In this document: piece by piece, positions 51,548-61,364 of the stretch | How the letters are laid out: every line of letters starts with the position of its first letter | Numbering within the stretch: the first letter of the stretch is position 1 | Assembly (NCBI GenBank): GCA_022828125.1 | Contig: JAJEJD010000032.1 | Span: forward strand, 124,001-188,000 | Direction of reading: 5' to 3' | Origin: a bacterium | GTDB taxonomy: Bacteria > UBA8248 | DNA length: 64,000 nt | Program-made: the position numbers and the translations under genes | The notes under the pieces: model-generated | Databases searched by the model: none | The model's input: only the letters and a program-made list of their open reading frames with translations | Told to the model about the DNA's origin: nothing

Positions 51548-54040
51548 TTAATCGCCCTCTCCCCAAACCCTCCCGATGACTGCCTCAATCTTCTTCTCGA
51601 ATCGATCGATCAATTTGCGGTTGGATTCGACCATGGATTGTTCGATATCAAGTTCGGCGACAATGGCTTCTTGGGTTTCGAGGGGTGGGAGGGGGATTTT
51701 GAATCCCTTGACTTGATGGGTTGTGAGATTCCTGAAAATCGCGCCCACTGACTGCGAGCTGTTGACTTGATGCTGAAACATAAGATTCCAATAAAGATAT
51801 GCAGACTTGACGTTTTCGTCTAGATCTCGAAGGCCAACAAAGCCGTCATGAATGCAGGCATCGACTGCGAGTATTGTTGGCAGTCCAGGATTCCCACTTA
51901 CAGTAATGATTACGTCACCTTTTTCCATTGGGCGGCTTTTCGTAGCACCTTCTTCAGTCAAAGTGTCAATCTTTGGGGTCGAGTACATTCCATCTCTTGT
52001 AATATCAGCGACCATGAGACGAGGAATCGAACCACCATAATAACGTGAATCTCCTTTGGGTCTTGGCGAACTCCCTCTGACAACAGTACACACCTCCCCC
52101 AACGCCACCATCGGCCATTCGGGATCGACCGCGATATGCGGGCGGTAGTTGTCGACCACCGCACGCGCTCCGTCGATGACTTTTTGGTAGCCCTCGATTT
52201 CGGAGACGCTCTCTTTTTGGACATCAAGTGGCGGGAGGGGGATTTGGATTGCTTTTATGTCCTTCGGGTAGATATGTATACCTTTGACTATGGATTTGAA
52301 TTCACTCTTCATCACTTGGGACAAAAGCAACTTATTCAGGAACAAAGGCATTATTTCATTACCAGCTCTGAATATCGTTATCTCACCACTGGGCAATGAT
52401 TTGGTTGGCGGGTCTATGTTGAGATAACCAATTTTTGAAGCAACATGACTTGCGTTGTGCGCCGCATTGATCATTAGAGTGTCGCCACGTTGTAGATATT
52501 TCGGCGTATTTATTTCGGTATCAATCCAACCCCTCTCGTTTTTATCAAAATATACGCCAAGTTCATCAAAATCTTTTACCTTTATTACCTTTATCCGCCC
52601 ACTATCTTTATATTCTGACTTTCTGGAAGTAATTCCATTGAAGACTTCAGCGACACCACCAATTTCAACCCTTGGCCAAACGGTTTGTCTCGTATCACTT
52701 ACCCGATACTTCTCCCCGCTCAGGTTGTACTCCCCGTTCTCCGCGATCCTCTCCTTCTCGACGATCAGCCCCAGCGTTGACTCGAAACCATTCAGTGATT
52801 CCCCTGCTCGCTGGCGTCTCAGATATTCGATGATTTCGCTCTTCACGTGCGGCAGGTCGTTCGATTCGATGGGGCGACGCTGCGCTCCCAGGTCGTAGCC
52901 ATCGTTCTCGATTTTGAAAAAGGCGACGTTGTTCGTACTTCTCGCCAGAGCCCTGTCCAGAATAAGAACGGAGGTCTTGACCCCTGCATAGGGGTTGAAT
53001 ACGCCCGCCGGAAGTGAGACCACGGCGACGAGGTATTCCTCCACCAGCATCTTGCGAAGCAATCTATGAGCGTTTTGGCTCTGGAAGATGATGCCCTCGG
53101 GCACGATGATTCCCGCGCGGCCCGCAGGCGTCAGATGGGTGGCCATGTAGTCCACGAAGAGCACCTCGCTGCGTTTGGATTGAACCGAAAAGCGATTGTG
53201 CGGGCGGATACCTCCTTTGGGCGACATGAACGGCGGGTTTGCCAGAATCACATCCGCGAAATCATCCCACCGCTCCTCGCTGGTGAGCGTGTCGTATTCG
53301 AAAATATGCGGGTCTTTGAGATCGTGCAGGTACATGTTCACCAAGGAGAGGCGCACCATGTCGGGAGAAATGTCGTAGCCCTTCAAGTTGTCCGCCAGCC
53401 GCTTTCTCTCCTCGGGAGTCAACGCGCTCCCTCCGTTTTCGCCGGTGTTCTCCTTGACGTGCTTGTAGGCGGAGATGAGAAAACCGGCTGTGCCGCAGGC
53501 GGGGTCGAGTATCTTCTCGTCCTTTTTTGGGTCGACTATCTCGACGATGAAGTCGATGATGTGGCGCGGCGTGCGGAACTGCCCGGCGTCTCCCTGTGAG
53601 CCGAGAACGGAGAGCAGGTATTCGAAGGCATCGCCCAGCCGTTCGGAGTGTTCGTAACTGAACTCGTCGATGACCTTGAGAAACATGCGCAGTGTTTCGG
53701 GGTCTCGGTATGGAAGGAAGGCGTTTTTGAAAATATCCCGAAACAACTGAGGAATACCCGGGTTCTCCGGCATTTTGATGATGGCTTCGGCGTAGAGGTT
53801 CATGGTCTCCTGGCCGCCCAGACCCGCGCGCATCAGCTTCGCCCATCCGTAGCGGGCGAAATCCCCGCCGAAGAAGCTGCGCTCCCCACCCAATTCCTCT
53901 ATCTGCGCGTCCATGTCATCCATGAACTTGTAAATCAAGGCGATGGTGATCTGCTCGACCTGGCTTTTGGGGTCGGGCACCTTCCCCACGAGGATGTCGC
54001 GGGCGGTGTCGATGCGGCGTTTTGTTTCGGTGTCGAGCAT
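51548..54040 (-). CDS. Type I restriction-modification HsdM-HsdS fusion
   Basis: An 830-residue fusion. Residues 1-about 470 are an N6-adenine methyltransferase: helical N-terminus (TARDILVGKVPDPKSQVEQI), GQFRTPRHIIDFI, motif I ILDPACGTAGFL and motif IV ILANPPFMSP. From about 480 to the end are two target-recognition domains, each followed by a conserved helix (IQIPLPPLDVQKESVSEIEGYQK and FKIPLPPLETQEAIVAELDIEQ). The two TRDs set a bipartite recognition site. The TRD-coding half is clearly less GC-rich, as expected for shuffled specificity modules. Follows hsdR by 12 bp. Confidence 0.93.
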   Translation of the reverse strand: MLDTETKRRIDTARDILVGKVPDPKSQVEQITIALIYKFMDDMDAQIEELGGERSFFGGDFARYGWAKLMRAGLGGQETMNLYAEAIIKMPENPGIPQLFRDIFKNAFLPYRDPETLRMFLKVIDEFSYEHSERLGDAFEYLLSVLGSQGDAGQFRTPRHIIDFIVEIVDPKKDEKILDPACGTAGFLISAYKHVKENTGENGGSALTPEERKRLADNLKGYDISPDMVRLSLVNMYLHDLKDPHIFEYDTLTSEERWDDFADVILANPPFMSPKGGIRPHNRFSVQSKRSEVLFVDYMATHLTPAGRAGIIVPEGIIFQSQNAHRLLRKMLVEEYLVAVVSLPAGVFNPYAGVKTSVLILDRALARSTNNVAFFKIENDGYDLGAQRRPIESNDLPHVKSEIIEYLRRQRAGESLNGFESTLGLIVEKERIAENGEYNLSGEKYRVSDTRQTVWPRVEIGGVAEVFNGITSRKSEYKDSGRIKVIKVKDFDELGVYFDKNERGWIDTEINTPKYLQRGDTLMINAAHNASHVASKIGYLNIDPPTKSLPSGEITIFRAGNEIMPLFLNKLLLSQVMKSEFKSIVKGIHIYPKDIKAIQIPLPPLDVQKESVSEIEGYQKVIDGARAVVDNYRPHIAVDPEWPMVALGEVCTVVRGSSPRPKGDSRYYGGSIPRLMVADITRDGMYSTPKIDTLTEEGATKSRPMEKGDVIITVSGNPGLPTILAVDACIHDGFVGLRDLDENVKSAYLYWNLMFQHQVNSSQSVGAIFRNLTTHQVKGFKIPLPPLETQEAIVAELDIEQSMVESNRKLIDRFEKKIEAVIGRVWGEGD

Positions 54041-54052
54041 GGAGTTTCCTTC

Positions 54053-56608
54053 CTAAGGGTACGGCGCGAACCGGTTCAAGGAAACGTAATCCTTCACATA
54101 GTCCGGAATGAGAGCACGGTATTTCTCCGGCACGTTGCGGAAGTCATCAAGGGAAAAAGCCGAGTTCGTGACGAGTTCACCGTATCGTCTCTCGTCGATG
54201 ACGGCGCGAATCCTGTCGCTCGTAAGGTACGCCTCGAAGTAGCTCCGCACCGCCGGAATAGCAGCGGCCTCCTCCGGTTCGTGATCGGCGATGAATTTGG
54301 CGAATTCCTCCTCCAGGAGGTCGCCCTTCGACTTGAACTCGGGGATGAGGTCGAAGACTCTCTCCAGAATCTCACGGAGGGTGAGGCGTCTGTCCGTTTT
54401 GACCGCCTTTCGCAGCTTGTCGAGGTTGTAATACTCCTCCGGCTTGTCGAACACCTCGCGGTTCACGTGGTCGATCACGCGCTCCCATTCGCCAGCCCGG
54501 ACGGCGGCGGCGATGGCCGCATCCCCCCGAACGGTTTCGCGGAACCTGTCGAACAACATGCGGTCCACCTTCATCCCCCGGTATCCGATGGGCACTTCCT
54601 TGACGCCCGCGAGGATGTCCTCGCCCGTATACTCGTAAGCGTCTCCTATCGGAGTAGGCCCATCGCCCTCACCAGGATCGTTCCCGCCGTGCCTTCGGAT
54701 CTGCGGCAGTTTCAATACTTGCTCGTAGTCGTATTCGGTCTCGAAGTATTCGTAGTTGCCGAAGAAATCGAAGAGCATGAACGCCGATTTTTTCGTCTCA
54801 TCCGATTCGGGAAAATCCCGCAAGAGCCGCTCGTCGATGATCTCCCGCCTGAAATCGTGCTTGCGGGTGCCGCGCCCTTTGATCTGCACGAAATCGGTGG
54901 GCGAGAAGATGGGGCGGAACAGGCCAAGGTTCAAGACGTCGGTACAGTCGTAACCCGTCGTCATCATGCCCACCGTCACGCATACACGGGCCTTGCTCGT
55001 CCGGTAGCCATCCAAAAAGTTGGCCGAGCCGAGCAGGTTGTTGTTCGCGAAATTGATGGTGAACTGCTGCGCGTCGGCGACCTGGGAGGTTACCTGCACG
55101 GCGAAATCGGACTGGTATTTACCCGGAAACATCCTGTCGGCGATCTCGTTCAATATCTGAGCGAGCTTGGCCGCGTGGTTCTGGCTCACGGAGAAGACGA
55201 TAGATTTTCCGACCTCCCCGCTTACGGGATCGCGCAGGGCCTTCTCCAGAAAGGTCTTGCAGAAAAGCTGGTTCGTGGCTTCCGAGTAGAAACGCTTTTC
55301 GAACTCGCGCTTCTTGTAGATTTCCTCCCACTCCTCGCCCTCCTCGTCGGTGAACGCGGCGACGAAGCCCTCCTCCGAAAGAAGCTGCGTGGTAACGTCG
55401 GTGCGCGCGTCCATCACGGTCGCGTTGATCAGGTATCCGTCCCTCACGCCGTCGAGCAGCGAATAATGAAAGGTGGGCTGATCTATCTCGCACCCGAAGG
55501 TGTGGTACGTGTCTCGTTGCAAGCGGCGCTCCACCGCGCGCGGGTCGCGGATGGTGGCGTCGATCTCGTCGAAGTTCTTGAGGTAGGCGCGGGGCGTGGC
55601 CGTCAAACCCAGCTTGTAGCCCACGAAGAAATCGAACACCTCGCGCGCGTTGCCGCCGATTGAGCGGTGCGCCTCGTCTGAAATCACGAGGTCGAAATCC
55701 GTCGGTGAAAAAAGCCGCTCGTATTTATCGTCGAACTGAAAGGATTGTACGGTGGTAACGACGATTTCGGCGCGCCGCCAGTCATTAGGGTTGTGCTTGT
55801 AGACGACGGTATCGTAGTCATTCGAGAGCAATTCCTTGAACGCCTTGTGCGCTTGCTCTTCAAGTTCGAGCCTGTCTACGAGGAAAAGCACGCGACGGGC
55901 GTTCCCCGTTCTCAAAAACAGCTTGATGACAGCGGCGGCGGTGAGCGTCTTGCCCGTGCCGGTCGCCATCTCGAACAGGAAGCGGTCGCTACCCTCCTTT
56001 ACCGCCTTTTGCAGCGCGTGGATCGCCCGCAGTTGATATGGACGCAGAAAGCGCAGCTTGTTGGCCCGGATGAATTCTGCTCGCTCGTTCTCATTCTTCC
56101 AGGCGGCCTGATTGGCGTAGTTCGGCTGCTGGGTGAGGACGATGTAGTCCTTCTCCACCCGTTCTTCTATCAGACACTTGGGGTCAGGAGGCGAAACGTC
56201 CCTGCGAGCGGATGCCGCATCAGGTGTCGGAAACGTGGTGGCGGGGTTGGGGTTTCCGTGCTCCAGATCCCAGAAGTAGTGCCGGTTGCCGTTCGAGAGG
56301 ATGACGAAGCGGCAGTCCTGAGAACGCGCATATTTGCGGGCCTGCTCCTTGCCGACGAGCGGGTTCTTATCCTCGGACTTCGCTTCCAGGACGATGAAGG
56401 GGAATCCATTCTCGTCTAGCAGGAGAAAGTCGATGAAGCCTCTGGATGTTCGCTCGAAGTCATCGCCCAGGTCGTCCAGGTCGGACGCCTTGATGGTGAC
56501 GCTCGGTTCCAGGCAGATGTTGGCGGGCTTGCCGTCTTCCGCGAAGAACCGCCAGCCCGCCTCTTCGAGCAGCCTGTTTATCTTGACGCGCGCAGCCGCC
56601 TCGCTCAT
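54053..56608 (-). CDS. hsdR: Type I restriction enzyme subunit R
   Basis: An 851-residue HsdR. N-terminal nuclease: RGFIDFLLLDENG and FIVLEAKSEDK (D and ExK) with KEQARKYA (the QxxxY motif). Helicase motor: Walker A MATGTGKTLTAAA, VLFLVDRLELEEQAHKAF, motif II ISDEAHRSIGG, LTATPRA, and QIKGRGTR at motif VI. The C-terminal helical region couples to HsdM/S. ATG at 56608 after GAGGAAGAGG. First gene of the two-gene RM operon. Confidence 0.95.
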   Translation of the reverse strand: MSEAAARVKINRLLEEAGWRFFAEDGKPANICLEPSVTIKASDLDDLGDDFERTSRGFIDFLLLDENGFPFIVLEAKSEDKNPLVGKEQARKYARSQDCRFVILSNGNRHYFWDLEHGNPNPATTFPTPDAASARRDVSPPDPKCLIEERVEKDYIVLTQQPNYANQAAWKNENERAEFIRANKLRFLRPYQLRAIHALQKAVKEGSDRFLFEMATGTGKTLTAAAVIKLFLRTGNARRVLFLVDRLELEEQAHKAFKELLSNDYDTVVYKHNPNDWRRAEIVVTTVQSFQFDDKYERLFSPTDFDLVISDEAHRSIGGNAREVFDFFVGYKLGLTATPRAYLKNFDEIDATIRDPRAVERRLQRDTYHTFGCEIDQPTFHYSLLDGVRDGYLINATVMDARTDVTTQLLSEEGFVAAFTDEEGEEWEEIYKKREFEKRFYSEATNQLFCKTFLEKALRDPVSGEVGKSIVFSVSQNHAAKLAQILNEIADRMFPGKYQSDFAVQVTSQVADAQQFTINFANNNLLGSANFLDGYRTSKARVCVTVGMMTTGYDCTDVLNLGLFRPIFSPTDFVQIKGRGTRKHDFRREIIDERLLRDFPESDETKKSAFMLFDFFGNYEYFETEYDYEQVLKLPQIRRHGGNDPGEGDGPTPIGDAYEYTGEDILAGVKEVPIGYRGMKVDRMLFDRFRETVRGDAAIAAAVRAGEWERVIDHVNREVFDKPEEYYNLDKLRKAVKTDRRLTLREILERVFDLIPEFKSKGDLLEEEFAKFIADHEPEEAAAIPAVRSYFEAYLTSDRIRAVIDERRYGELVTNSAFSLDDFRNVPEKYRALIPDYVKDYVSLNRFAPYP

Positions 56609-56819
56609 CGGGTCCTCTTCCTCGTGCGCTGCAACCGAATTTATGGATACCCCTTTTTATCCCCTTCACCCCGCAAGAGCAACCTTCACCCCCCCCTTCC
56701 CTCTCCACGCATTCGGGTTCATAATCCGGCTATACTCGTTCCCGAAGCCATCGACCAAAAGCCGGGGCCGCGCGGGCGACCTCCCCCCGGCTTTACCGGA
56801 CCCCCCATGAGGAGAAACC

Positions 56820-58091
56820 ATGAAGCGCGTGATCGCTCCTGCAGACTGCCCGGCCTCCCCGAAAGCGCAGTCAGAGGCCATCGAGACCGAACACCTGCTG
56901 TTTTTCGCCGGACAGATGGCGACGGACTACGCCGCCGGCGTCGCGCCCGAGGCCGCGGTGGACCCCGGCAACCCGTTCGCGGGTCCTCCGCCGATGGCGC
57001 GGCAGACCCACGTCATCCTCCGGCGGATGGGGAAAATCCTCGAATCGGCGGGCCTCGGTTTCGAGGACCTGATCCGCATCGAGCAGTTCATCACCGGCCG
57101 CGAGGAGGCCGCGTGGTATTCCGCGACGCGGCAGGCCTACATGTCGAAGGCGCACCCGACCAGCACGCGGGTGGTGGCGCGCGCCCTGGAGGTGCCCGGT
57201 GCGCTCATCGTGTGCGACGGCTTCGCGCTCAAGCCCGGCTCGGGATGGGAGAAGCGGACGCACGACCTGGAACTCGTGCCCAAGTCCCTCACGGGCTACC
57301 CCGCGGCCCAGTCCGCAGGTCCTTTCGTGCTGATGCCGGGCATGATCGCCACCGACTACGCGACCGGGATTCACCCCGACGCCCGCGTCGACCCGACTTT
57401 CTGGCACCAGTCCGCCATCAAGCGCCAGACCGAGTACATCCTCCGCACCAAACAGAAGGTGCTGAACGAACTCGGTCTCGACCTGGGCGACATCGTCCAG
57501 ACTTCCGTGTACCTCACCCACATGGAGGACCTCCCGGCGGTGGACCTCGTGTGGCGCGAGTTCTTCGGCGACGCTCCGCCCGCGCGCAGCGTCATCCCCT
57601 GCGACGATCTGGCCATCGGCGGCGCGCGAATCGAGGTCAGCTCCATCTCCCTGCGCCCGGACGGCGGACTTGCGCGCCAGACGATTCACGCGCCCGACGC
57701 CCCGCCATCCCCCTTCCACGAACCGCACGCCGTCAAGACGGGGCCGTATCTGTGGCTATCCACGCAGCTCGCAGCAGACGAAAGCGGCCTGGCGCCCGAG
57801 GTCCGCGTGAACCCGGGCCTCCCCTGGCATTCCTCGCCGGTCAAGCGCCAGACCGAATACATACTCGGAAACGCGGACGCCATCTGCCGGGCGGCGGGAG
57901 GGAGTCTCGCCGACGTGATAAGAAGCCAGACCGTGTTCGGCGACATGGCCGATCTGCACGGCGCGTTCGAAGTCTGGAGCGGCGCATTCGCCGACGCGCC
58001 GCCGGTGAACATGAGCGCGCAGACCGCCACGCCCATGCCCGTGCCCGGATGCCGGATACTGGCGTCGCTCGTGGCCTACATCCCGGATTGA
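56820..58091 (+). CDS. Three-domain RidA/YjgF family protein
   Basis: A 423-residue protein made of three RidA-like units (about 1-140, 141-285 and 286-423). Shared blocks: MARQTHVILRRMGKILESAGL, IKRQTEYILRTKQKVLNELGL and VKRQTEYILGNADAICRAAG. The Arg that binds imine/enamine carboxylates is present in units 1 (R117) and 2 (R256, APPARS) and replaced by Asn in unit 3 (N397, APPVNM). RidA works as a trimer with the sites between subunits, so this chain may be a covalent trimer. It would hydrolyse reactive enamines. ATG 56820 follows TGAGGAG. Confidence 0.87.
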   Translation: MKRVIAPADCPASPKAQSEAIETEHLLFFAGQMATDYAAGVAPEAAVDPGNPFAGPPPMARQTHVILRRMGKILESAGLGFEDLIRIEQFITGREEAAWYSATRQAYMSKAHPTSTRVVARALEVPGALIVCDGFALKPGSGWEKRTHDLELVPKSLTGYPAAQSAGPFVLMPGMIATDYATGIHPDARVDPTFWHQSAIKRQTEYILRTKQKVLNELGLDLGDIVQTSVYLTHMEDLPAVDLVWREFFGDAPPARSVIPCDDLAIGGARIEVSSISLRPDGGLARQTIHAPDAPPSPFHEPHAVKTGPYLWLSTQLAADESGLAPEVRVNPGLPWHSSPVKRQTEYILGNADAICRAAGGSLADVIRSQTVFGDMADLHGAFEVWSGAFADAPPVNMSAQTATPMPVPGCRILASLVAYIPD

Positions 58092-58146
58092 GGGGAGGAG
58101 TCGAGCCCTTCGGGGGTGGAGGAGTCGCCCCGCTCGACTGAAAAAC

Positions 58147-58474
58147 CAACCCCCCCTACCCCCCCTTGTCAGGGGGGTAGAAAAAGTACCCCCCCTCGCC
58201 GGGGGGGCTTTTTTGTTTTTACCTCCCTCGCCGTGGGCGCCGCTTTTGTCCCCCTAAGGAGCGTCCGGGCGTAGACGACGGAAAGCGAATTCCTGCCGAG
58301 GGGTTTTGACTTTACCCCCCTGACAAGGGGGGGTAGAAAAAGAAAACCCCCCTCGCCGGGGGTGCCGCTTTTATCCCCCTGAGGAGCGTCCGGGCGTAGA
58401 CAACGGAAAGCGAATTCCTGCTGAGGGGTTTTGACTTTACCCCTCTGTTAAGGGGGGGTAGGGGGGGTTGCCTT
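58147..58474. repeat. Inverted-repeat element F with 125-bp tandem duplication
   Basis: G/C-run arms (AACCCCCCCTACCC at the left, GGGTAGGGGGGGTT at the right) enclose a direct repeat of period 125 bp: the block starting CCGCTTTTGTCCCCCT at 58240 recurs as CCGCTTTTATCCCCCT at 58365, both with AGCGTCCGGGCGTAGAC and GGAAAGCGAATTCCTGC. Same family as elements A and G. No gene between 58092 and 58714. Confidence 0.75.
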
Positions 58475-58714
58475 TCAAGCTTCATAAGGCCAGGCGCCTC
58501 CGCGTGGTTTAACCCGCGCATGGATTATGCTAGTGTCAGTTACATACAGAATATAAAGCGCGCTTGAGATCGCGAGCGAGCGATGCGGAATCGGGGTGGG
58601 CCCGCGATTTTTCACGTCGTTTCCGCTTCATGCGATACGGCCCCGCCTTCCCCGTCATCTCTTCGCGGTCCGTGTTCGCCGGGCCCCGGCCCGGCCAGGA
58701 GAGGGAGTGGATAC

Positions 58715-60070
58715 ATGGAACAGGCGGCGGGTATGTCCGAACATCGGGAGAAGGTCTGGGCGGCGATCGACAAGGGGCGTCTCAAGAAGCTGGGGATGGA
58801 CCTGGTCGACATCTGGAGCCCCACCGGAGAGGAAGAGGAGATCGCCCGCTTCCTGGGCGATCGCTACGAGTCCATCGGGCTCGCCTCGCGCCTCCAGGAG
58901 TTCGAGACGGACAGGTTCAACGCGCTGGGCACCCTGAACGGCGACGGCACCGGCATCGAGTTCCTCTTCTGCGGACATATCGACACCTCCTACTCGGGCA
59001 AGGAGCCCGGCCTGCCCAAGCTCCCCGCCTACCAGCCGAACGCCTGGAGCGAAACGGACCCCGCCACGGGCGAAGAATGGATATACGGCCTGGGCATCTA
59101 CAACATGAAGGGCGCTATCGCCTGCTACGTCGAGGCGCTGAACGCCATCCAGGACGCGGGCGTCAAGCTCAAGGGGAACGTCACCGTCGGGGCGGTGGGC
59201 GGCGAGATCGAGATGGGCGCGATCGACCAGTACCAGGGCAAGCACTACCGGGGCGGCGGCTGCGGGGCCTGCTACCTGGCCACCCACGGCGGCAGCGCCG
59301 ACATGGCGGTCATCGGCGAGCCGTCCGAGATGCGGGTGGTGCTCGGCCACATGGGCTACGTCTACCACAAGATCACCGTCTACGGGACGCCGGCCCACAC
59401 GACCTACGCGCACAACGCGGTCAACGCCATCCTGAAGATGAAGAAAATCCTCGACGCCCTGGAGCGCTGGGCGCCCAAGTACCGCGAAGCGCACCCCTAC
59501 GGAAACTCGAACGCCAACGTGAACATCGCGGCCATCGAGGGCGGCTGGCCCTGGCGGTGCAGCCGCACCCCCGTTTTCTGCAACCTCTATCTGGATACGC
59601 GCCTCCTGCCCAGGCAGCACCCCCTGGAGATCAAGCGCGAGATTCAGGACATCATCGAGGAGATCGTGGCGGGAGACCCCGACCTCAAGGTGGACCTCGA
59701 GATGTACATGTCCAACCCGGGGGCCGAAATCGAGGATGACGAATACATCTACGGCGCCATCAAGCGCGCCCACAAGTCGGTGCACGGACAGGACCCGGAA
59801 ACGGTGACCGAGGGCTGGATTTCGGACGCCTCCCACATCACGCGCTACGGCATTCCCGCCCTCAACTACGGACCCTCGGGCAGGACGCGCTCGGGCGTAC
59901 CGGGGTGGGACCCGAACATCGGCGAGCACGTGAGCCTCGAGGACCTCTACCACACCACGAAGGTCTATGCGAGCCTGGTGCTCGACGTTTGCGGCAGGCC
60001 GAGGGATGAAATCCTCCCCCACATCAAGCGGAAGATCGAAGAGCAGCGCCACAGCACGGTCACGCTCTAG
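58715..60070 (+). CDS. M20-family metallohydrolase with altered metal bridge
   Basis: A 451-residue M20/ArgE-DapE-type hydrolase. The first metal pair H88-x-D90 is in FCGHIDTSYSG. The bridging aspartate that normally lies in DMKG is Asn: N130 in GLGIYNMKGA. The acid/base Glu region is GGEIEMG (E164/E166), and LGHMGYVYHKITVYGTPAHT is the dimerisation domain with its conserved His. A C-terminal SDASHITRYGIPALNYGP completes the fold. It probably cleaves an amide or acyl bond on a small substrate. ATG 58715 after GAGGGAGTGG. Confidence 0.85.
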   Translation: MEQAAGMSEHREKVWAAIDKGRLKKLGMDLVDIWSPTGEEEEIARFLGDRYESIGLASRLQEFETDRFNALGTLNGDGTGIEFLFCGHIDTSYSGKEPGLPKLPAYQPNAWSETDPATGEEWIYGLGIYNMKGAIACYVEALNAIQDAGVKLKGNVTVGAVGGEIEMGAIDQYQGKHYRGGGCGACYLATHGGSADMAVIGEPSEMRVVLGHMGYVYHKITVYGTPAHTTYAHNAVNAILKMKKILDALERWAPKYREAHPYGNSNANVNIAAIEGGWPWRCSRTPVFCNLYLDTRLLPRQHPLEIKREIQDIIEEIVAGDPDLKVDLEMYMSNPGAEIEDDEYIYGAIKRAHKSVHGQDPETVTEGWISDASHITRYGIPALNYGPSGRTRSGVPGWDPNIGEHVSLEDLYHTTKVYASLVLDVCGRPRDEILPHIKRKIEEQRHSTVTL

Positions 60071-60100
60071 GCGGCGGGAGGAGAAGGCGACGGACAGCCG

Positions 60101-60275
60101 GGGTTGTTGAAAAAGACCCCTTTTCAGGGAGATAGAGGGAATGCTCCTCCCGGCTGGAAAGGCAACCCCCCCTACCCCCCCTTGACAGGGGGGTATGAAA
60201 AGGCGAAGCGCCCTCGCCGGGCCGAGAGGGTTTTGATTTTTCTTGCCCCCCTGACAAGGGGGGGTAGGGGGGGTT
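60101..60275. repeat. Inverted-repeat element G
   Basis: Starts GGTTGTTGAAAAAGACCCC, then arms AACCCCCCCTACCCCCC and its inverse near 60250-60275 around CTTGACAGG/CCTGACAAG. Same design as element A, including AATGCTCC/AATAAAGGC between end and arm. Nothing else seen from 60071 to 60374. Confidence 0.75.
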
Positions 60276-60374
60276 ATTCCTCCTGAGGAGGGAAATCCGG
60301 GTTTCACTTGGACGTTTGAGGAAGTTCCTGAAGAAGTTCGCTTTTCGAGGCAATCACTACAGGGAGGTTGAGCT

Positions 60375-61364
60375 ATGCGTCACACGGCAAACAGGATGTT
60401 CGGATTCGTGCTGATTCTACTGGTAGCGTTCGCCCTGGTTGCGGCCGTTCCGGCAGAGGCGGCGCCCAAGAAGTCCTCGTACACCTATCTCATCGGCTCC
60501 ACGCCCCAGTTCGCTCCGATAGTGGCGGCGGTCCACAAGGGGTTCTACAAGAAGCTGGGACTCAACGTGAAACTCAAGCACTTCACCTCGGGCGGCGTCG
60601 CCGCGCAGTCGTTCATCGCGGGACGCGGAGACTTCGTGAACACGGGGGACTGGCCCGCCGTGCGCACCTGGCTCCAGACCAAGGGCAAGATCGTCGGGGT
60701 CCACCCCTCCGCGCACTACACCGAGCTTTCGGTGGTGGTCGCCAAGAAAGGGATCAAGAGCGCCAAGGATTTCATCGGCAAGACGATGGGCGTGTGGCTG
60801 GGGACGACGTCGGAGTTCTTCGCGGCCAAGTATCTCGACGCGAACGGCGTCAAGCTCTCCGACGTGAAGTACAAGAACGTCAAGCCGGCCGAGATGGTCG
60901 TCGCCCTCGACGGGGGCGACCTGGACGGCTTCACCATCTGGCAGCCCTTCGGCTGGCGGTCGGTCGAGGTGTCGGGCGCGAAAAAGGTGCACATCCTGAG
61001 CACGGGTAAGGGCTTCTTCACCGAGTACATGGTCACGTCCGCCCGCAAGGACCTCATCGACAACGACTTCGACGCCGTGACGGCGCTCATCAAGGGGACG
61101 ATGCAGGGCGCCGAGTTCTCCGCGAAGAACCTCGACGAAGCGTCGAAGATCGTGGGCAAGGAGTTCAAGGTCCCCGCGGACAAGGCCAGGCGGATGATCG
61201 CGGTCATGAACATGGACGTGTCCTATACGGCGCAATTCCGGAAGGACATGGACTCCCTCAACAACTTCATGATCTCGAAGGGCAAGTCCAAGGCCAAGGT
61301 GGACTGGGGCAAGCTCTTCGATTCGAGGGGCCTGAAGTCGGTGAGCCCCGGGCTCATCAAGTAG
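60375..61364 (+). CDS. ABC transporter substrate-binding protein (SsuA/TauA/NMT1-like)
   Basis: A 329-residue exported protein with signal peptide 1-29 (VAAVPAEAA). The NMT1/SsuA-like fold shows as LIGSTPQFAPIVAAVHKGFYKKLGLNV, RGDFVNTGDWPA, GKTMGVWLGTTSEFFAAKYL and DLDGFTIWQPFG. Relatives bind sulfonates, taurine, nitrate or pyrimidine precursors; the ligand here is unknown. ATG 60375 follows AGGGAGG. The ATPase gene starts 455 bp downstream, past a repeat. Confidence 0.9.
   Translation: MRHTANRMFGFVLILLVAFALVAAVPAEAAPKKSSYTYLIGSTPQFAPIVAAVHKGFYKKLGLNVKLKHFTSGGVAAQSFIAGRGDFVNTGDWPAVRTWLQTKGKIVGVHPSAHYTELSVVVAKKGIKSAKDFIGKTMGVWLGTTSEFFAAKYLDANGVKLSDVKYKNVKPAEMVVALDGGDLDGFTIWQPFGWRSVEVSGAKKVHILSTGKGFFTEYMVTSARKDLIDNDFDAVTALIKGTMQGAEFSAKNLDEASKIVGKEFKVPADKARRMIAVMNMDVSYTAQFRKDMDSLNNFMISKGKSKAKVDWGKLFDSRGLKSVSPGLIK

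Noticed and set aside
53648-55663. A 671-residue forward frame opposite hsdR and hsdM-hsdS.
   Set aside because: HsdR and HsdM motifs are intact on the reverse strand; the forward frame is Val/Glu/Leu-rich with no domain pattern and no good start.
58147-58474. Repeated blocks as a possible CRISPR array.
   Set aside because: Only two copies with a 125-bp period, no short regular repeat-spacer pattern, no cas genes in the window.
58655-60307. A 550-residue reverse frame opposite the M20 hydrolase.
   Set aside because: Antisense shadow of the hydrolase and of a dispersed repeat. It begins inside repeat element G.
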